Shown: piece after piece, positions 42,699 through 50,903 of the stretch
How the letters are laid out: each line of letters begins with the position of its first letter
How positions within the stretch are numbered: the stretch's first letter is position 1
Assembly (NCBI RefSeq): GCF_028737195.1
Contig: NZ_JAQZAJ010000006.1
Location: 186,001-250,000, forward strand
DNA from: Pseudovibrio exalbescens
GTDB lineage: Bacteria; Pseudomonadota; Alphaproteobacteria; Rhizobiales; Stappiaceae
Length of the DNA: 64,000 nt
Direction of reading: 5' to 3'
Notes under the pieces: generated by a model
What the model saw: only the letters and a program-made list of their open reading frames with translations
Database searches by the model: none
What the model was told of the DNA's origin: nothing
Program-made: the position numbers and the translations under genes

Positions 42699-43415
42699 AT
42701 GTCTCAACCTGACATTCATGTTTATACAGCTTCGACCATGAACGGCTGGAAGCCCATTCTTTTTCTGGAGGAGGCTGGTGTCGACTACGATTTGACGCCG
42801 ATTGATTTCTCCAAAAAGGAACAGAAAGCACCTGAGTACGTCATGCTGAACCCAAACGGGCGTATTCCGACAATCGTAGATCGCAGCAATGATGGTTTCG
42901 TTGTTTTTGAGTCCGGCGCAATCCTCTGGTATCTGGCGGAGAAGTACGGCAAGTTCCTGTCTTCCGACCCGAAGGAAAAATCCGAAACCCTTCAATGGGT
43001 TATGTTTCAGATGGCAGGCATTGGCCCCATGATGGGGCAAGCCATGTATTTTCAACGCATCGCCGCGCCAAATGGCAATGAAGAACCGTTTTCCATTCGC
43101 CGGTATGTAGATGAGAGCCGCCGTCTCCTGGAGGTTTTGAACACCCGGCTTGAAGGGCGGGAGTGGCTGGTCGGAAACGCCTATTCAATTGCAGACATGA
43201 CAACTTACACGTGGGCCCGAGCATATCCATGGGCTAATGTCTCGGTGGATGGACTAGACAACTTGAAGGCGTGGTTTGAGCGAATTGATGCGCGTCCAGC
43301 CGTTCAACGTGCCCTTCAAGTTCCAAAGCCGGTGCCGGTATTTTGGGGTGAAAAGGACGATGGTGCCTTCGCCGCCGAAAATGCTGCGCGTTTTGCCAGC
43401 GATGTGAAAAAGTAA
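42699..43415 (+). CDS. glutathione S-transferase (YfcG/Ure2-like)
   Basis: A 238-residue cytosolic GST. The thioredoxin-like domain includes TASTMNGWKPILFLEEAG (with Asn in the position used by YfcG/Nu-class enzymes), NPNGRIPTIVD with the cis-Pro, and the glutathione-gripping FESGAILWYLAEKYG. The helical C-terminal domain has SIADMTTYTWARAYPW with the conserved capping Asp. Nu-class GSTs act as disulfide-bond reductases using two glutathiones. Co-directional with the DsbA-like gene 43 bases later, and divergent from HxlR. Confidence 0.9.
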   Translation: MSQPDIHVYTASTMNGWKPILFLEEAGVDYDLTPIDFSKKEQKAPEYVMLNPNGRIPTIVDRSNDGFVVFESGAILWYLAEKYGKFLSSDPKEKSETLQWVMFQMAGIGPMMGQAMYFQRIAAPNGNEEPFSIRRYVDESRRLLEVLNTRLEGREWLVGNAYSIADMTTYTWARAYPWANVSVDGLDNLKAWFERIDARPAVQRALQVPKPVPVFWGEKDDGAFAAENAARFASDVKK

Positions 43416-43458
43416 ACTGCAGGCGGCGCTGCTTCGAACTCAAAAGAAAGGCTCTCCG

Positions 43459-44118
43459 ATGTCTCAAAAATCAGCGGATGTTCGCATCGATATTGTTTCT
43501 GATGTCGTGTGCCCCTGGTGCATAATCGGCTTCAAGCAATTGGAGCGGGCGCTTTTGGAGACCGGCACAACTGCTCAGCTTCATTGGCACCCGTTTGAGC
43601 TGAACCCCGGTATGGCACCAGAAGGCGAAAACCTGAGAGAGCACCTTGCCGCAAAGTATGGAACCACGCCTGAAGGCTCTAAAAAGGCGCGTGACCAACT
43701 GACCCAAATGGGGAACGAGTTGGGTTTCGCCTTCAACTATGCCGATGACATGCGCATGTATAACACCTTTCGCGCCCATCAACTGCTTCGCTGGGCTCAG
43801 GATTTCGGCAAGCAACATGAGTTGAAGATGGCCTTGTTTGCAGCTTTTTTCACAGACCGATGGGATGTCAGTGATCCTGAGGTTCTGGCAGGGGTTGCAG
43901 GCAGCGTAAATCTGGACGTGGCTGAGGCCCAAGCAGTTCTAGAGGACGGGCGCTTTGCGCAGGAAGTGCGCGAGGAGGAGAACTTTTGGACAGCCCGTGG
44001 CATACGGGGCGTGCCAGCGGTGGTTTTCAATCTTGAGCACCTCGTTACAGGTGCTCAGGGCACTGAAAATTACAAGGCAGTGCTGCAAAAAGTAATGGCG
44101 CTGCCGGCTTCTTCCTGA
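43459..44118 (+). CDS. DsbA-family (FrnE-like) oxidoreductase
   Basis: A 219-residue cytoplasmic thioredoxin-fold protein without a signal peptide. The redox motif CPWC is at SDVVCPWCIIG (residues 14-17 of that region), the inserted helical domain follows, and the cis-Pro loop is GIRGVPAVVFN. FrnE/2-hydroxychromene-isomerase-like DsbA proteins act as cytosolic disulfide oxidoreductases in stress responses. Encoded directly after the GST gene and probably co-transcribed; a terminator follows. Confidence 0.9.
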   Translation: MSQKSADVRIDIVSDVVCPWCIIGFKQLERALLETGTTAQLHWHPFELNPGMAPEGENLREHLAAKYGTTPEGSKKARDQLTQMGNELGFAFNYADDMRMYNTFRAHQLLRWAQDFGKQHELKMALFAAFFTDRWDVSDPEVLAGVAGSVNLDVAEAQAVLEDGRFAQEVREEENFWTARGIRGVPAVVFNLEHLVTGAQGTENYKAVLQKVMALPASS

Positions 44119-44142
44119 GGTTTTTGGCGCAACAACCCCATT

Positions 44143-44174
44143 AGGCCGGACTGGTGAAAAGCCCGGCCTTTTCA
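44143..44174 (+). terminator. terminator after the DsbA-like gene
   Basis: Stem AGGCCGG (44143-44149) with CCGGCCT (44163-44169), followed by TTTCATTT. It overlaps the last codon of the convergent moeA gene. Confidence 0.8.
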
Positions 44175-45452
44175 TTTGGAGAGCCATGGGAATGGCGAGA
44201 GGGTTGCAGACGGAAATGGCCGCCACATGAGTGTGGTGCCCTGCACTATTTGAGTGGTACTGGGAGAAACCATACCGATGCCATCTGCCTGCGCGATCTC
44301 GTGGAGTGATGCAGCACCGTGTGTGGCGTGCCGAGCAAGAACGGGTAGGCCGACTTCGTTGATGCCGAGAACGCGTACTGGGAAGAACTCCGTTCGACCC
44401 GGCCTTCGCTGCCATTCGAAGCCAGAGACCGCCTGAAGATGAAGGTCGCCGGGTGAAGCCGCTCCGCTCATTTTTTGTATTTGCGGGCGGACAAAGAACT
44501 CAAACCCGATAAGGGCTGCCAAAGGATTGCCGGGCAAACCGGTGTAGGCCAACTGTCCCAAGCGGGCAAACAGGATCGGTTTTCCGGGTTTGATCGCCAC
44601 ACGCCAACTCTCAATTGTGCCGCCGGCCGCTATCACAGCGTCCTTGATGAAGTCCCGTGGGCCAACTGACACCGCACCGGATGATATCAGTAGGTCATGC
44701 TTGTCCTTGGCCTTTTCAAACAAGGCGGTAGTTGCTTGCGCATCATCGCCAAGAATCCCCAGATCAACGACCTGTGCACCCATCGCCTTGGCATAGGCAA
44801 TGAGCATGGGTCTATTGCTGTCATGGATCTGTGCTTGTGCTGTTGCTTGCTTGGCTGTAGCAAGTTCGTCACCAGTCGAAAAAATGGCGACCCTCAAAGG
44901 CTGGTAGACCTCTATCGCTGAAAAGCCGTTTGCGACAAGTTGGCCGATATGCCGGGGCTCCAAAGGGGTTCCTTTGGTAATTAAGATGTCGCCGGGTTTC
45001 AGATACTCGCCTTTGCACCGGATGTTGGCACCAGGTGAGACGTGTTCCTTGATTGTGATTGTATCGCCCTCAACGTCACAGGCTTCCACTGGGACGACAC
45101 TTTCACACCAAGGCGGCACCGGCGCACCTGTGAAGATGCGCAAACACTCGCCAGATACCGGATGCCCCGCGCCCTCTTGAGCGCCTGCAGCGATGGTTCC
45201 GATCACCTTGAGCTGATGTGGCGGCTTGGATCTTGCCGCACCTACTGGGAGCGCGAAGCCATCCATGGCCGAGTTATCAAAAGCTGGTAGGTCGCTCCTA
45301 GCTCTTTGATCGGACGCGACGACCCTGCCTAACGATTGCTCTATTGGACAATGGTCCGTTTGCAGCGGTTTTTGCTCGGCTGCGTTCAAAGCATGTTCCA
45401 GCGCTCTCGTGAAATCCAAGGGCGGGTTTGAAGGCTCAGGTGCTTCGCTCAT
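44172..45452 (-). CDS. moeA: molybdopterin molybdenumtransferase MoeA
   Basis: A 426-residue enzyme that inserts molybdenum into adenylated molybdopterin, the last step of Mo-cofactor synthesis. Conserved parts: RSDLPAFDNSAMDGFAL near the N-terminus, the MPT-binding region (ISSGAVSVGPRDFIKDAV in part), and AYTGLPGNPLAALIGFEFFV. Length matches MoeA (about 410). No other moa/mob gene is nearby, so it is an isolated copy, perhaps a second moeA in the genome. The start at 45452 gives MSEAPEPSNPPLDF; a terminator of the upstream small gene lies just before it. Confidence 0.92.
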   Translation of the reverse strand: MSEAPEPSNPPLDFTRALEHALNAAEQKPLQTDHCPIEQSLGRVVASDQRARSDLPAFDNSAMDGFALPVGAARSKPPHQLKVIGTIAAGAQEGAGHPVSGECLRIFTGAPVPPWCESVVPVEACDVEGDTITIKEHVSPGANIRCKGEYLKPGDILITKGTPLEPRHIGQLVANGFSAIEVYQPLRVAIFSTGDELATAKQATAQAQIHDSNRPMLIAYAKAMGAQVVDLGILGDDAQATTALFEKAKDKHDLLISSGAVSVGPRDFIKDAVIAAGGTIESWRVAIKPGKPILFARLGQLAYTGLPGNPLAALIGFEFFVRPQIQKMSGAASPGDLHLQAVSGFEWQRRPGRTEFFPVRVLGINEVGLPVLARHATHGAASLHEIAQADGIGMVSPSTTQIVQGTTLMWRPFPSATLSPFPWLSK

Positions 45453-45540
45453 GGGAGTTGGACGTCTCGGGCTTGAGGTGGATTGTGCTCAGAGAGAACC
45501 GGCAAAACGATCGGATTTCAAGCCCATTGCTTATAAAAAC

Positions 45541-45569
45541 CAAAAGCCCCCAAGCATCGCTTGAGGGCT
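45541..45569 (-). terminator. rho-independent terminator after the 77-residue gene
   Basis: On the minus strand, AGCCC-T-CAAGC / GCTTG-G-GGGCT (arms 45559-45569 and 45545-45555, one mismatch, 3-nt loop) is followed by TTTTGGTTTTTAT. It separates the small gene from moeA. Confidence 0.8.
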
Positions 45570-45599
45570 ACAACGCAAGTCATTCACTGATCAAGCTGA

Positions 45600-45833
45600 T
45601 CAGTCGATGGCAATGCGGAAACCATTTTCTCGGAGGCGCTTCATAGCCATAGCCATTGAGAAATATTCACCGTCGCTGCGAAGGCATAGGTCTACAACCT
45701 TCTTGGGCGTTACACGGCCTTCGTGTGTTTCTTCCGGTGAACAGTAAATGCTCACCCCATCACCACTTTCCAGTTGTTCTGCCATTACAGAAACCGGCCA
45801 GTGTTTAATTGTACCTTCTACAACCGTTTTCAT
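45600..45833 (-). CDS. small protein of unknown function
   Basis: A 77-residue protein starting at 45833 (MKTVVEGTIKHWPVSVM), preceded by GGGAG; a longer frame from 45872 has no ribosome site. I do not recognise a family. It is mixed alpha/beta, soluble and acidic in the middle (QLESGDGVSIYCSPEETHEG). The stop codon lies inside a perfect dyad (ACTGATCA-AGC-TGATCAGT, 45586-45604), followed by a clear terminator; both support a real transcription unit. Confidence 0.6.
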   Translation of the reverse strand: MKTVVEGTIKHWPVSVMAEQLESGDGVSIYCSPEETHEGRVTPKKVVDLCLRSDGEYFSMAMAMKRLRENGFRIAID

Positions 45834-46639
45834 GTCACTCCCGTATCGACCTTTCGGTTGGTGTTTTCTCATCTACGCGGCTCTTTACCGTTCAGACCTC
45901 TGAGAAACATCACAGCACTGATATACTGCTGTTCTTTCCAAAACAGAACTTGGTACTCAAACGTATACCGCTGCGTGATTGGCTGTTTTTGAGTTCAACG
46001 CATTTGTCGGTTACTCAAACAACGCGAGGACGACCCGCTTTCTAATCGCGTCCCATGTCATTTCCATGGCACTTCGCTAACATTTCCTTAGAGGGAAATT
46101 GAAGTTTCCTCAAAGCCACCTGATTTGATGGGTGGCGATCTGCGGTCAGGGTAAAACAAACGTTTTCCCAGATCGGCACCAGCCGGTGATCTTACACACA
46201 GGGTCACGCCAATGGGCTTTTCCGGCCAAGCTTGAGATTGAAACTCATTATAGCACAAAAGGTTGGCGGCGCAGAATACATGATGTCATTGCTGATCCCG
46301 ACGGCTTGGCTACAGGCACAACAACCACATGGGTGCCAACGGCAACCCACATTGTTCTCCTCGTAATTCTTCCTCATGCAATTGGCCTTGCCCTGATGGG
46401 GGTTGATAAAACATGTTTTAGACGCTTCCGAGTGCCCGTTAGCATTGTTTTCGAGCACTTCGCGGGCCTGATGCTGAGGCTTGCCAGCAAACGGCTAGAG
46501 GTGTGGTCGCGGAACCACAAATTGGTCTGCTCAAGAAGATATCTCTCACTTGTGACTGCCGCTTCAATCGAGATGGTTGACATGTACAACTGAATGCCCG
46601 AAATCAATTCTAATGATTACGAGCCTGTGGTGATGTGGC
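45834..46639. other. 0.8-kb region without a supported gene
   Basis: Frames of 70-153 codons occur on both strands, but they lack ribosome sites and family features and have irregular composition. I see no repeats, RNA genes or mobile-element ends. It should hold the promoters of the small gene (left) and marR (right). Confidence 0.5.
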
Positions 46640-47098
46640 ATGGAATACAGAACGGAGGGCACCTCCGATGAAATCTATAGTCAACTTCTTGCGCTTGCTT
46701 GGCATTTTAGTACGCAGTGTACCGCAGCTCCGGAACTCCCCGGGCTGTCCTTTGTAGAGTTTTTGACGCTGCGCGGTATACAGCAAGCCCCTTCCTGTCC
46801 CACCCAAGCCATCTGTCATACTGTTGGTGTCTCCAAGAGTGGCGCGTCTCGCATTGTGAAAAGACTGGAACAACGCGGCTTTCTGAAAGTTGCGCCGGAT
46901 GAGGTCGACGCCCGTATCAAGCGCCTGGAATTGACTCAGCTGGGGCAGGACAGCGTTGATACGATTTCTAGATATCAAAGTGATCGATTGGCAAAGATCA
47001 TGAAATCGCTCCCTATAGAATTCGCCGGGCACTTCAGTCAAAATCTGCATATGGTCGTTGACGCCATTGAGCAGCAAAAAACAACGGAACTGGCCTGA
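46640..47098 (+). CDS. MarR-family transcriptional regulator
   Basis: A 152-residue winged-helix regulator. The HTH and wing are recognisable (TQAICHTVGVSKSGASRIVKRLEQRGFL in part: VSKSGASRIVKRLEQRG; then DARIKRLELTQLGQ). Two or three cysteines near the N-terminal helices (CTAAP, SCPTQAIC) could be redox-sensitive. It lies 43 bases upstream of gshA in the same direction, so it probably controls glutathione synthesis or at least shares its transcript (inference). Confidence 0.85.
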   Translation: MEYRTEGTSDEIYSQLLALAWHFSTQCTAAPELPGLSFVEFLTLRGIQQAPSCPTQAICHTVGVSKSGASRIVKRLEQRGFLKVAPDEVDARIKRLELTQLGQDSVDTISRYQSDRLAKIMKSLPIEFAGHFSQNLHMVVDAIEQQKTTELA

Positions 47099-47141
47099 GA
47101 CACCTTTTTTGGTGCTTGAAGATCTTGAAGAAAGCTTTGCA

Positions 47142-48734
47142 ATGACGACCTTGGCGCAGAATAAGTGGATGGGATTATGTTGTGATACTGTGCGCAACAA
47201 CCTGAAAAAAATCCGCGTGGGCATAGAGAAAGAGTCTCTGAGAGTGGCATCTAATGGCCACATTGCTCAAACCGAACATCCACCTAACGTCGGGAAAGCT
47301 CTTACAAACAAGCATATCACCACGGATTTTTCAGAGGCTCAGTTAGAGTTCATCACGCCTGCAGTGAGTGACATGTCAGCAGGCATTCGCTTTCTGAAGG
47401 ACCTCCATGCATTTACGGCGCAGCGTTTGGAGGCCGGTGAGTATTTCTGGAATGCGAGTATGCCGCCCGTAATCAGCAGTGATGACGAAATACCTATCGC
47501 CAGCTATGGCGAATGCAATGCTGCGCGCATCAAGACCCTCTATCGCAAGGGGTTGGCAAATCGCTACGGCAAGCGGATGCAGACGATCTCCGGCATTCAC
47601 TACAACTTTTCGCTACCTGAAGAGTTGTGGCAATGCATGCATGTGCGAATGGGCGTCGGCGTATCTCTTCAGGACTTCCGCAGCGACGGGTATCTGGCAC
47701 TGATACGAAATCTTCAACGCCACGGTTGGCTATTGCTCTATTTGTTTGGTGCCTCACCTGCCGTTGACATCAGCTACCTACCCGAAGGCTCTGAGCGCTT
47801 GAGTGCGATGGGGCACGATACTCTGTATGGCCCGTATGCTACGTCGCTACGAATGAGCGATATTGGCTACACCAGCGTGGTCCAAGGCAAATTGGATATT
47901 CGCTTCAACAATATGGAAGACTATTTGGACGGCCTGCGCGCTGCGCTGGGGACCTCCGAAAGCCTTTACGAGCAGATTGGGGTTGTGGAGGGTGATACCT
48001 ACAAGCAGATGAACACCCATCAGCTGCAACTCGAAAACGAGCTGTACGGTTCTGTGCGACCGAAGCGAAACGCGCTTGGGGATGAGAGGCCGATCACGGC
48101 TCTATGTCGACGAGGCGTTGAGTACGTGGAGCTGCGCTCGATTGATATTAATCCGTTTCTGCCGGTAGGCATAGACGATGAACAGGCGAACTTCTTGAAC
48201 CTGTTCCTGACCTTTATGGCCTTCGCGGACAGCCCAAGCATTAACGCTGAGGAGCGAAAGGCATATGCTCAGCGCACGGCTGTTGTTGCCGAAAGAGGAC
48301 GAGAGCCGGGGTTGCAACTACCGGGTTACGAGCAGCAAACCACATTGGTAGAAGCCGCGAGGGAGCTGTTCAAAGGTCTTCAGGACATGGCGGTTCTGTT
48401 TGATGAGGTTCATGGCGGCGAGGCTTTTGGCGCTTCTGTAGCAGCGCAGCTCGCAAAGATTGAAAACCCTGAATTGACGCCATCTGCGCAGGTTCTTGAA
48501 AAGGTGCGCGAATATGGATCTCATCAGGCCTTTATCTCTGCAATCTCCGAGGCGCAAAGTTCGCACTTCAAGGTAATCCCGATGGACGAAGTGCGAGAGG
48601 CAGACCTCTCTACACAGGCCAAACAGTCAGAAGTGGAATGGGAGCGCTTGGCAGCGGAAGATATTGCACCGTTTGATCAATACCTTAACGCGCAAGCCGC
48701 CTATTTCTGCCCGCCCGGTTGTGGGAAATATTGA
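47142..48734 (+). CDS. gshA: glutamate-cysteine ligase GshA (enterobacterial type)
   Basis: A 530-residue enzyme forming gamma-glutamylcysteine, the first step of glutathione synthesis. The N-terminal third closely follows E. coli GshA: GIEKESLRV, KALTNKHITTDFSEAQLEFITP in part, LYRKGLANRYGKRMQTISGIHYNFS in part, and WNASMPP. Length is also like E. coli GshA (518), not the approximately 450-residue plant-type enzyme common in alphaproteobacteria. The start at 47142 (MTTLAQNKWMG) is the most likely; the frame reaches back into marR at 47058. It probably reflects horizontal acquisition or an alternative lineage; I cannot tell whether a plant-type gene exists elsewhere. Confidence 0.92.
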   Translation: MTTLAQNKWMGLCCDTVRNNLKKIRVGIEKESLRVASNGHIAQTEHPPNVGKALTNKHITTDFSEAQLEFITPAVSDMSAGIRFLKDLHAFTAQRLEAGEYFWNASMPPVISSDDEIPIASYGECNAARIKTLYRKGLANRYGKRMQTISGIHYNFSLPEELWQCMHVRMGVGVSLQDFRSDGYLALIRNLQRHGWLLLYLFGASPAVDISYLPEGSERLSAMGHDTLYGPYATSLRMSDIGYTSVVQGKLDIRFNNMEDYLDGLRAALGTSESLYEQIGVVEGDTYKQMNTHQLQLENELYGSVRPKRNALGDERPITALCRRGVEYVELRSIDINPFLPVGIDDEQANFLNLFLTFMAFADSPSINAEERKAYAQRTAVVAERGREPGLQLPGYEQQTTLVEAARELFKGLQDMAVLFDEVHGGEAFGASVAAQLAKIENPELTPSAQVLEKVREYGSHQAFISAISEAQSSHFKVIPMDEVREADLSTQAKQSEVEWERLAAEDIAPFDQYLNAQAAYFCPPGCGKY

Positions 48735-48760
48735 GCCTGAGCTGGAAGGGATGGGCTTTC

Positions 48761-49555
48761 CTAGAGACGGTTTCCGGAGAATAAAAACCGCCATACCATC
48801 TTTGAGGAAGGCCAACTGTCATATCTGCCAGACGGCTCGGCTGCACCATTTGGCTGGAGCTTTATGCTCGGTTCGTTCTTTATGTGTGCTTTGAAGAGTT
48901 CTCCGCCTTCTTCGAAGAGGTCCAGATTTGTACTAAAGAGTGCGCGCCGTTGAGGAGCTTTGCTGGCAGTCGAGATGACTTCTCCAGCATCGATCTTTTC
49001 TTCTATTCGGTGAAGTGTGACCCCGAAATTTGACTCTCGGCGCAGCAAGCCGAAGAACACGGGGTCCACTCCCCTGTTGCCCGGAAGTATGCCAGGATGG
49101 ATATTCAAAACATCGTAGTTTTTGTTTTCCAGCGCATCAGCCGAGAAAATTTGATTGAAATGAACAGAAAGAACCACGTCAGGTTTAGCTCGCTCTAAGA
49201 ACTCTTGCGTCTCTCTTGAGTTCACATCTTCTGTTTGATGAAGGGGGCATGCGAGTAGTTGTGCCCACCGGTCCATACCAAACCATTTTGGGACGTGAGG
49301 CAGCCGTAACCATGGGGTCGTGACAACCCCCAGATATCCAGCGTAGAGAACGCCTGTTCGCCGAACTAGATGCCAGACCCCTCGCCATCCACGTTCGCCC
49401 TTCTTCATCAGACGACTTGATGCGACAAGACCGACAAGTTGAATGCTCGGTTCAACCTGCAGCTTTTTGAGTACTGTATGGGTATAGACGCTGGACTTTG
49501 AACACACGACCACGCGCTTGATACCCTCCCCAGCCCCGAGAGGATTTTTGCTCAT
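48761..49555 (-). CDS. formyltransferase-fold protein of the capsule locus
   Basis: A 264-residue protein with the formyl_trans_N fold. The catalytic Asn-His pair is in the NIHPGILPGNRGVDP motif, and the catalytic Asp in KIDAGEVIST. The N-terminal region (VVVCSKSSVYTHTVLKKL) is the folate-side Rossmann-like part. Such proteins transfer a formyl group from N10-formyl-THF to a sugar amine or amino acid. At the end of a capsule operon, N-formylation of a capsule sugar is the natural guess. It lacks the C-terminal domain of Fmt. The gene is 31 bases after the KpsS-like gene and only 26 bases from the convergent gshA stop. Confidence 0.8.
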   Translation of the reverse strand: MSKNPLGAGEGIKRVVVCSKSSVYTHTVLKKLQVEPSIQLVGLVASSRLMKKGERGWRGVWHLVRRTGVLYAGYLGVVTTPWLRLPHVPKWFGMDRWAQLLACPLHQTEDVNSRETQEFLERAKPDVVLSVHFNQIFSADALENKNYDVLNIHPGILPGNRGVDPVFFGLLRRESNFGVTLHRIEEKIDAGEVISTASKAPQRRALFSTNLDLFEEGGELFKAHIKNEPSIKLQPNGAAEPSGRYDSWPSSKMVWRFLFSGNRL

Positions 49556-49586
49556 TTGATTACCGTTGCCCAGAATGTCGGGAGAT

Positions 49587-50903
49587 CTAAACCGAAACCC
49601 GTTGGGAAGCCAAGGGGTAAGTTACGCCGTTCTTCTCCGCCTTGTGTAACCGTGGGGGAATGGGGATAAACGCCCCTGGCGAATTGACTGTGCCCATTGA
49701 AATCTTCGCTGCAGTCTCCTTTGCAGCCTGACGTCTCCCTGCCTTGTTATAAAGGGTCCCGCGGACCTGTATCGTTCCGGCAAGGGCGCGAACAAACGCG
49801 GCGAAAAGCGTGGGATCTGGTCTGGTGCCCATGGCCCAAAAGTTGTTTAAGGAACCCTGAAAGGTTAGCCCCGGGACATCATAGATAGTGGGCATTACCG
49901 CCATAGTGGGGGTTCCAGCTTTGAGCGCATCTAAACCAGCAGAGCTGTTGACCGTAACGAAGCCTTGTGAATTTTTGCAAAGAGACGTCAGATCGCCGCC
50001 ATCGATGAGTTCTAGTCGGGCCGGTATCTCTAGTTCTTGAGAAATAGCTTCGACTGCGTCGCGCAGTTTTGCGCGCCTGAACTCTAAAGGATGGGTTTTT
50101 AAAATCAGCTTTGCATCTTTAGGCGCGCACCTTGCGAACGACTGTGCAATGTACTTGATAGCATCGCCCATCCCATTGAAAGGCGAGTGATCTCTTATCT
50201 GAAAATCCCCTTCCAACTGCAGCGCCACTAGATAGTACTTTTCATTTGCACCTATAAGGGTGTTCTGTCGCTTAAGGGCTTCCTTGGCACGTCGCTTTTT
50301 GCTCAACTGGCCTTGTAGCCACCCCGCGTATACTGTCGTCCAGCGCTCTAAGCGGTGATTGAGATAGTGCGGAAAGCTGCGATGAAACAGGGTATTAAAA
50401 AACGTAAATCGCAATTCCTGCATGACCTGAGACAGCATGGAGCCAGAGTAAATCGTACCATTGCGCACCTCGGGCACCTTGGCGGCAATTTCAAAGATAG
50501 CTGCAGGATCAGTTGGGAAGTGTGAGCAAGCAGAGCATGCTGACTTCTCGATTGTCATGTAATCGGGCCTGAGATAGCCGAGTTCGGTCGCATAGACTTC
50601 TATCCCCCGCTCCCGTGCAACTTTGCTCGCAATCTGATGGTAAAATCGCCGGTCGCCGTGCAAAACAATAGCGTTGACTTCTGTCCTGTCTAAAAAGGAT
50701 GACAAGAAGTCCTCCCAGCTTGAAGGTGGATCTGTGAAATCCTCTGCGCCATCGTGATGCCAGTCAATGCGATCATTACCGCAAAAATTTATTCGGTGGA
50801 CTTGATGTCCTTCAGCCTTCAAAAAAGACGCAATCTGAGAAAAGTAGTCTGAGAGCGGTCCCTGCAAAAAGAGTATGGACTTGGCTGGCTGGTGGCTCAG
50901 CAT
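49587..50903 (-). CDS. KpsS-like capsule polysaccharide protein (copy 1)
   Basis: A 438-residue member of the Capsule_synth family (KpsS/LipB, RkpJ-like). KpsS and KpsC are the beta-Kdo glycosyltransferases that build the poly-Kdo linker on phosphatidylglycerol for group 2 capsules. Family blocks are visible: ILFLQGPLSDYFSQIASFLK at the start, HGDRRFYHQIA, ELGYLRPDYMTIEK, VALQLEGDFQIRDHSPF, NSSAGLDALKAGTPTMAV and YDVPGLTFQGSLNNFW. Overlaps the next KpsS-like gene by 7 bases. No signal peptide or membrane helix, consistent with a cytosolic membrane-associated enzyme. Confidence 0.87.
   Translation of the reverse strand: MLSHQPAKSILFLQGPLSDYFSQIASFLKAEGHQVHRINFCGNDRIDWHHDGAEDFTDPPSSWEDFLSSFLDRTEVNAIVLHGDRRFYHQIASKVARERGIEVYATELGYLRPDYMTIEKSACSACSHFPTDPAAIFEIAAKVPEVRNGTIYSGSMLSQVMQELRFTFFNTLFHRSFPHYLNHRLERWTTVYAGWLQGQLSKKRRAKEALKRQNTLIGANEKYYLVALQLEGDFQIRDHSPFNGMGDAIKYIAQSFARCAPKDAKLILKTHPLEFRRAKLRDAVEAISQELEIPARLELIDGGDLTSLCKNSQGFVTVNSSAGLDALKAGTPTMAVMPTIYDVPGLTFQGSLNNFWAMGTRPDPTLFAAFVRALAGTIQVRGTLYNKAGRRQAAKETAAKISMGTVNSPGAFIPIPPRLHKAEKNGVTYPLASQRVSV

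Noticed and set aside
46132-46593. 153-codon frame in the gap before marR
   Set aside because: Irregular composition, no Shine-Dalgarno and no recognisable domain; treated as non-coding.
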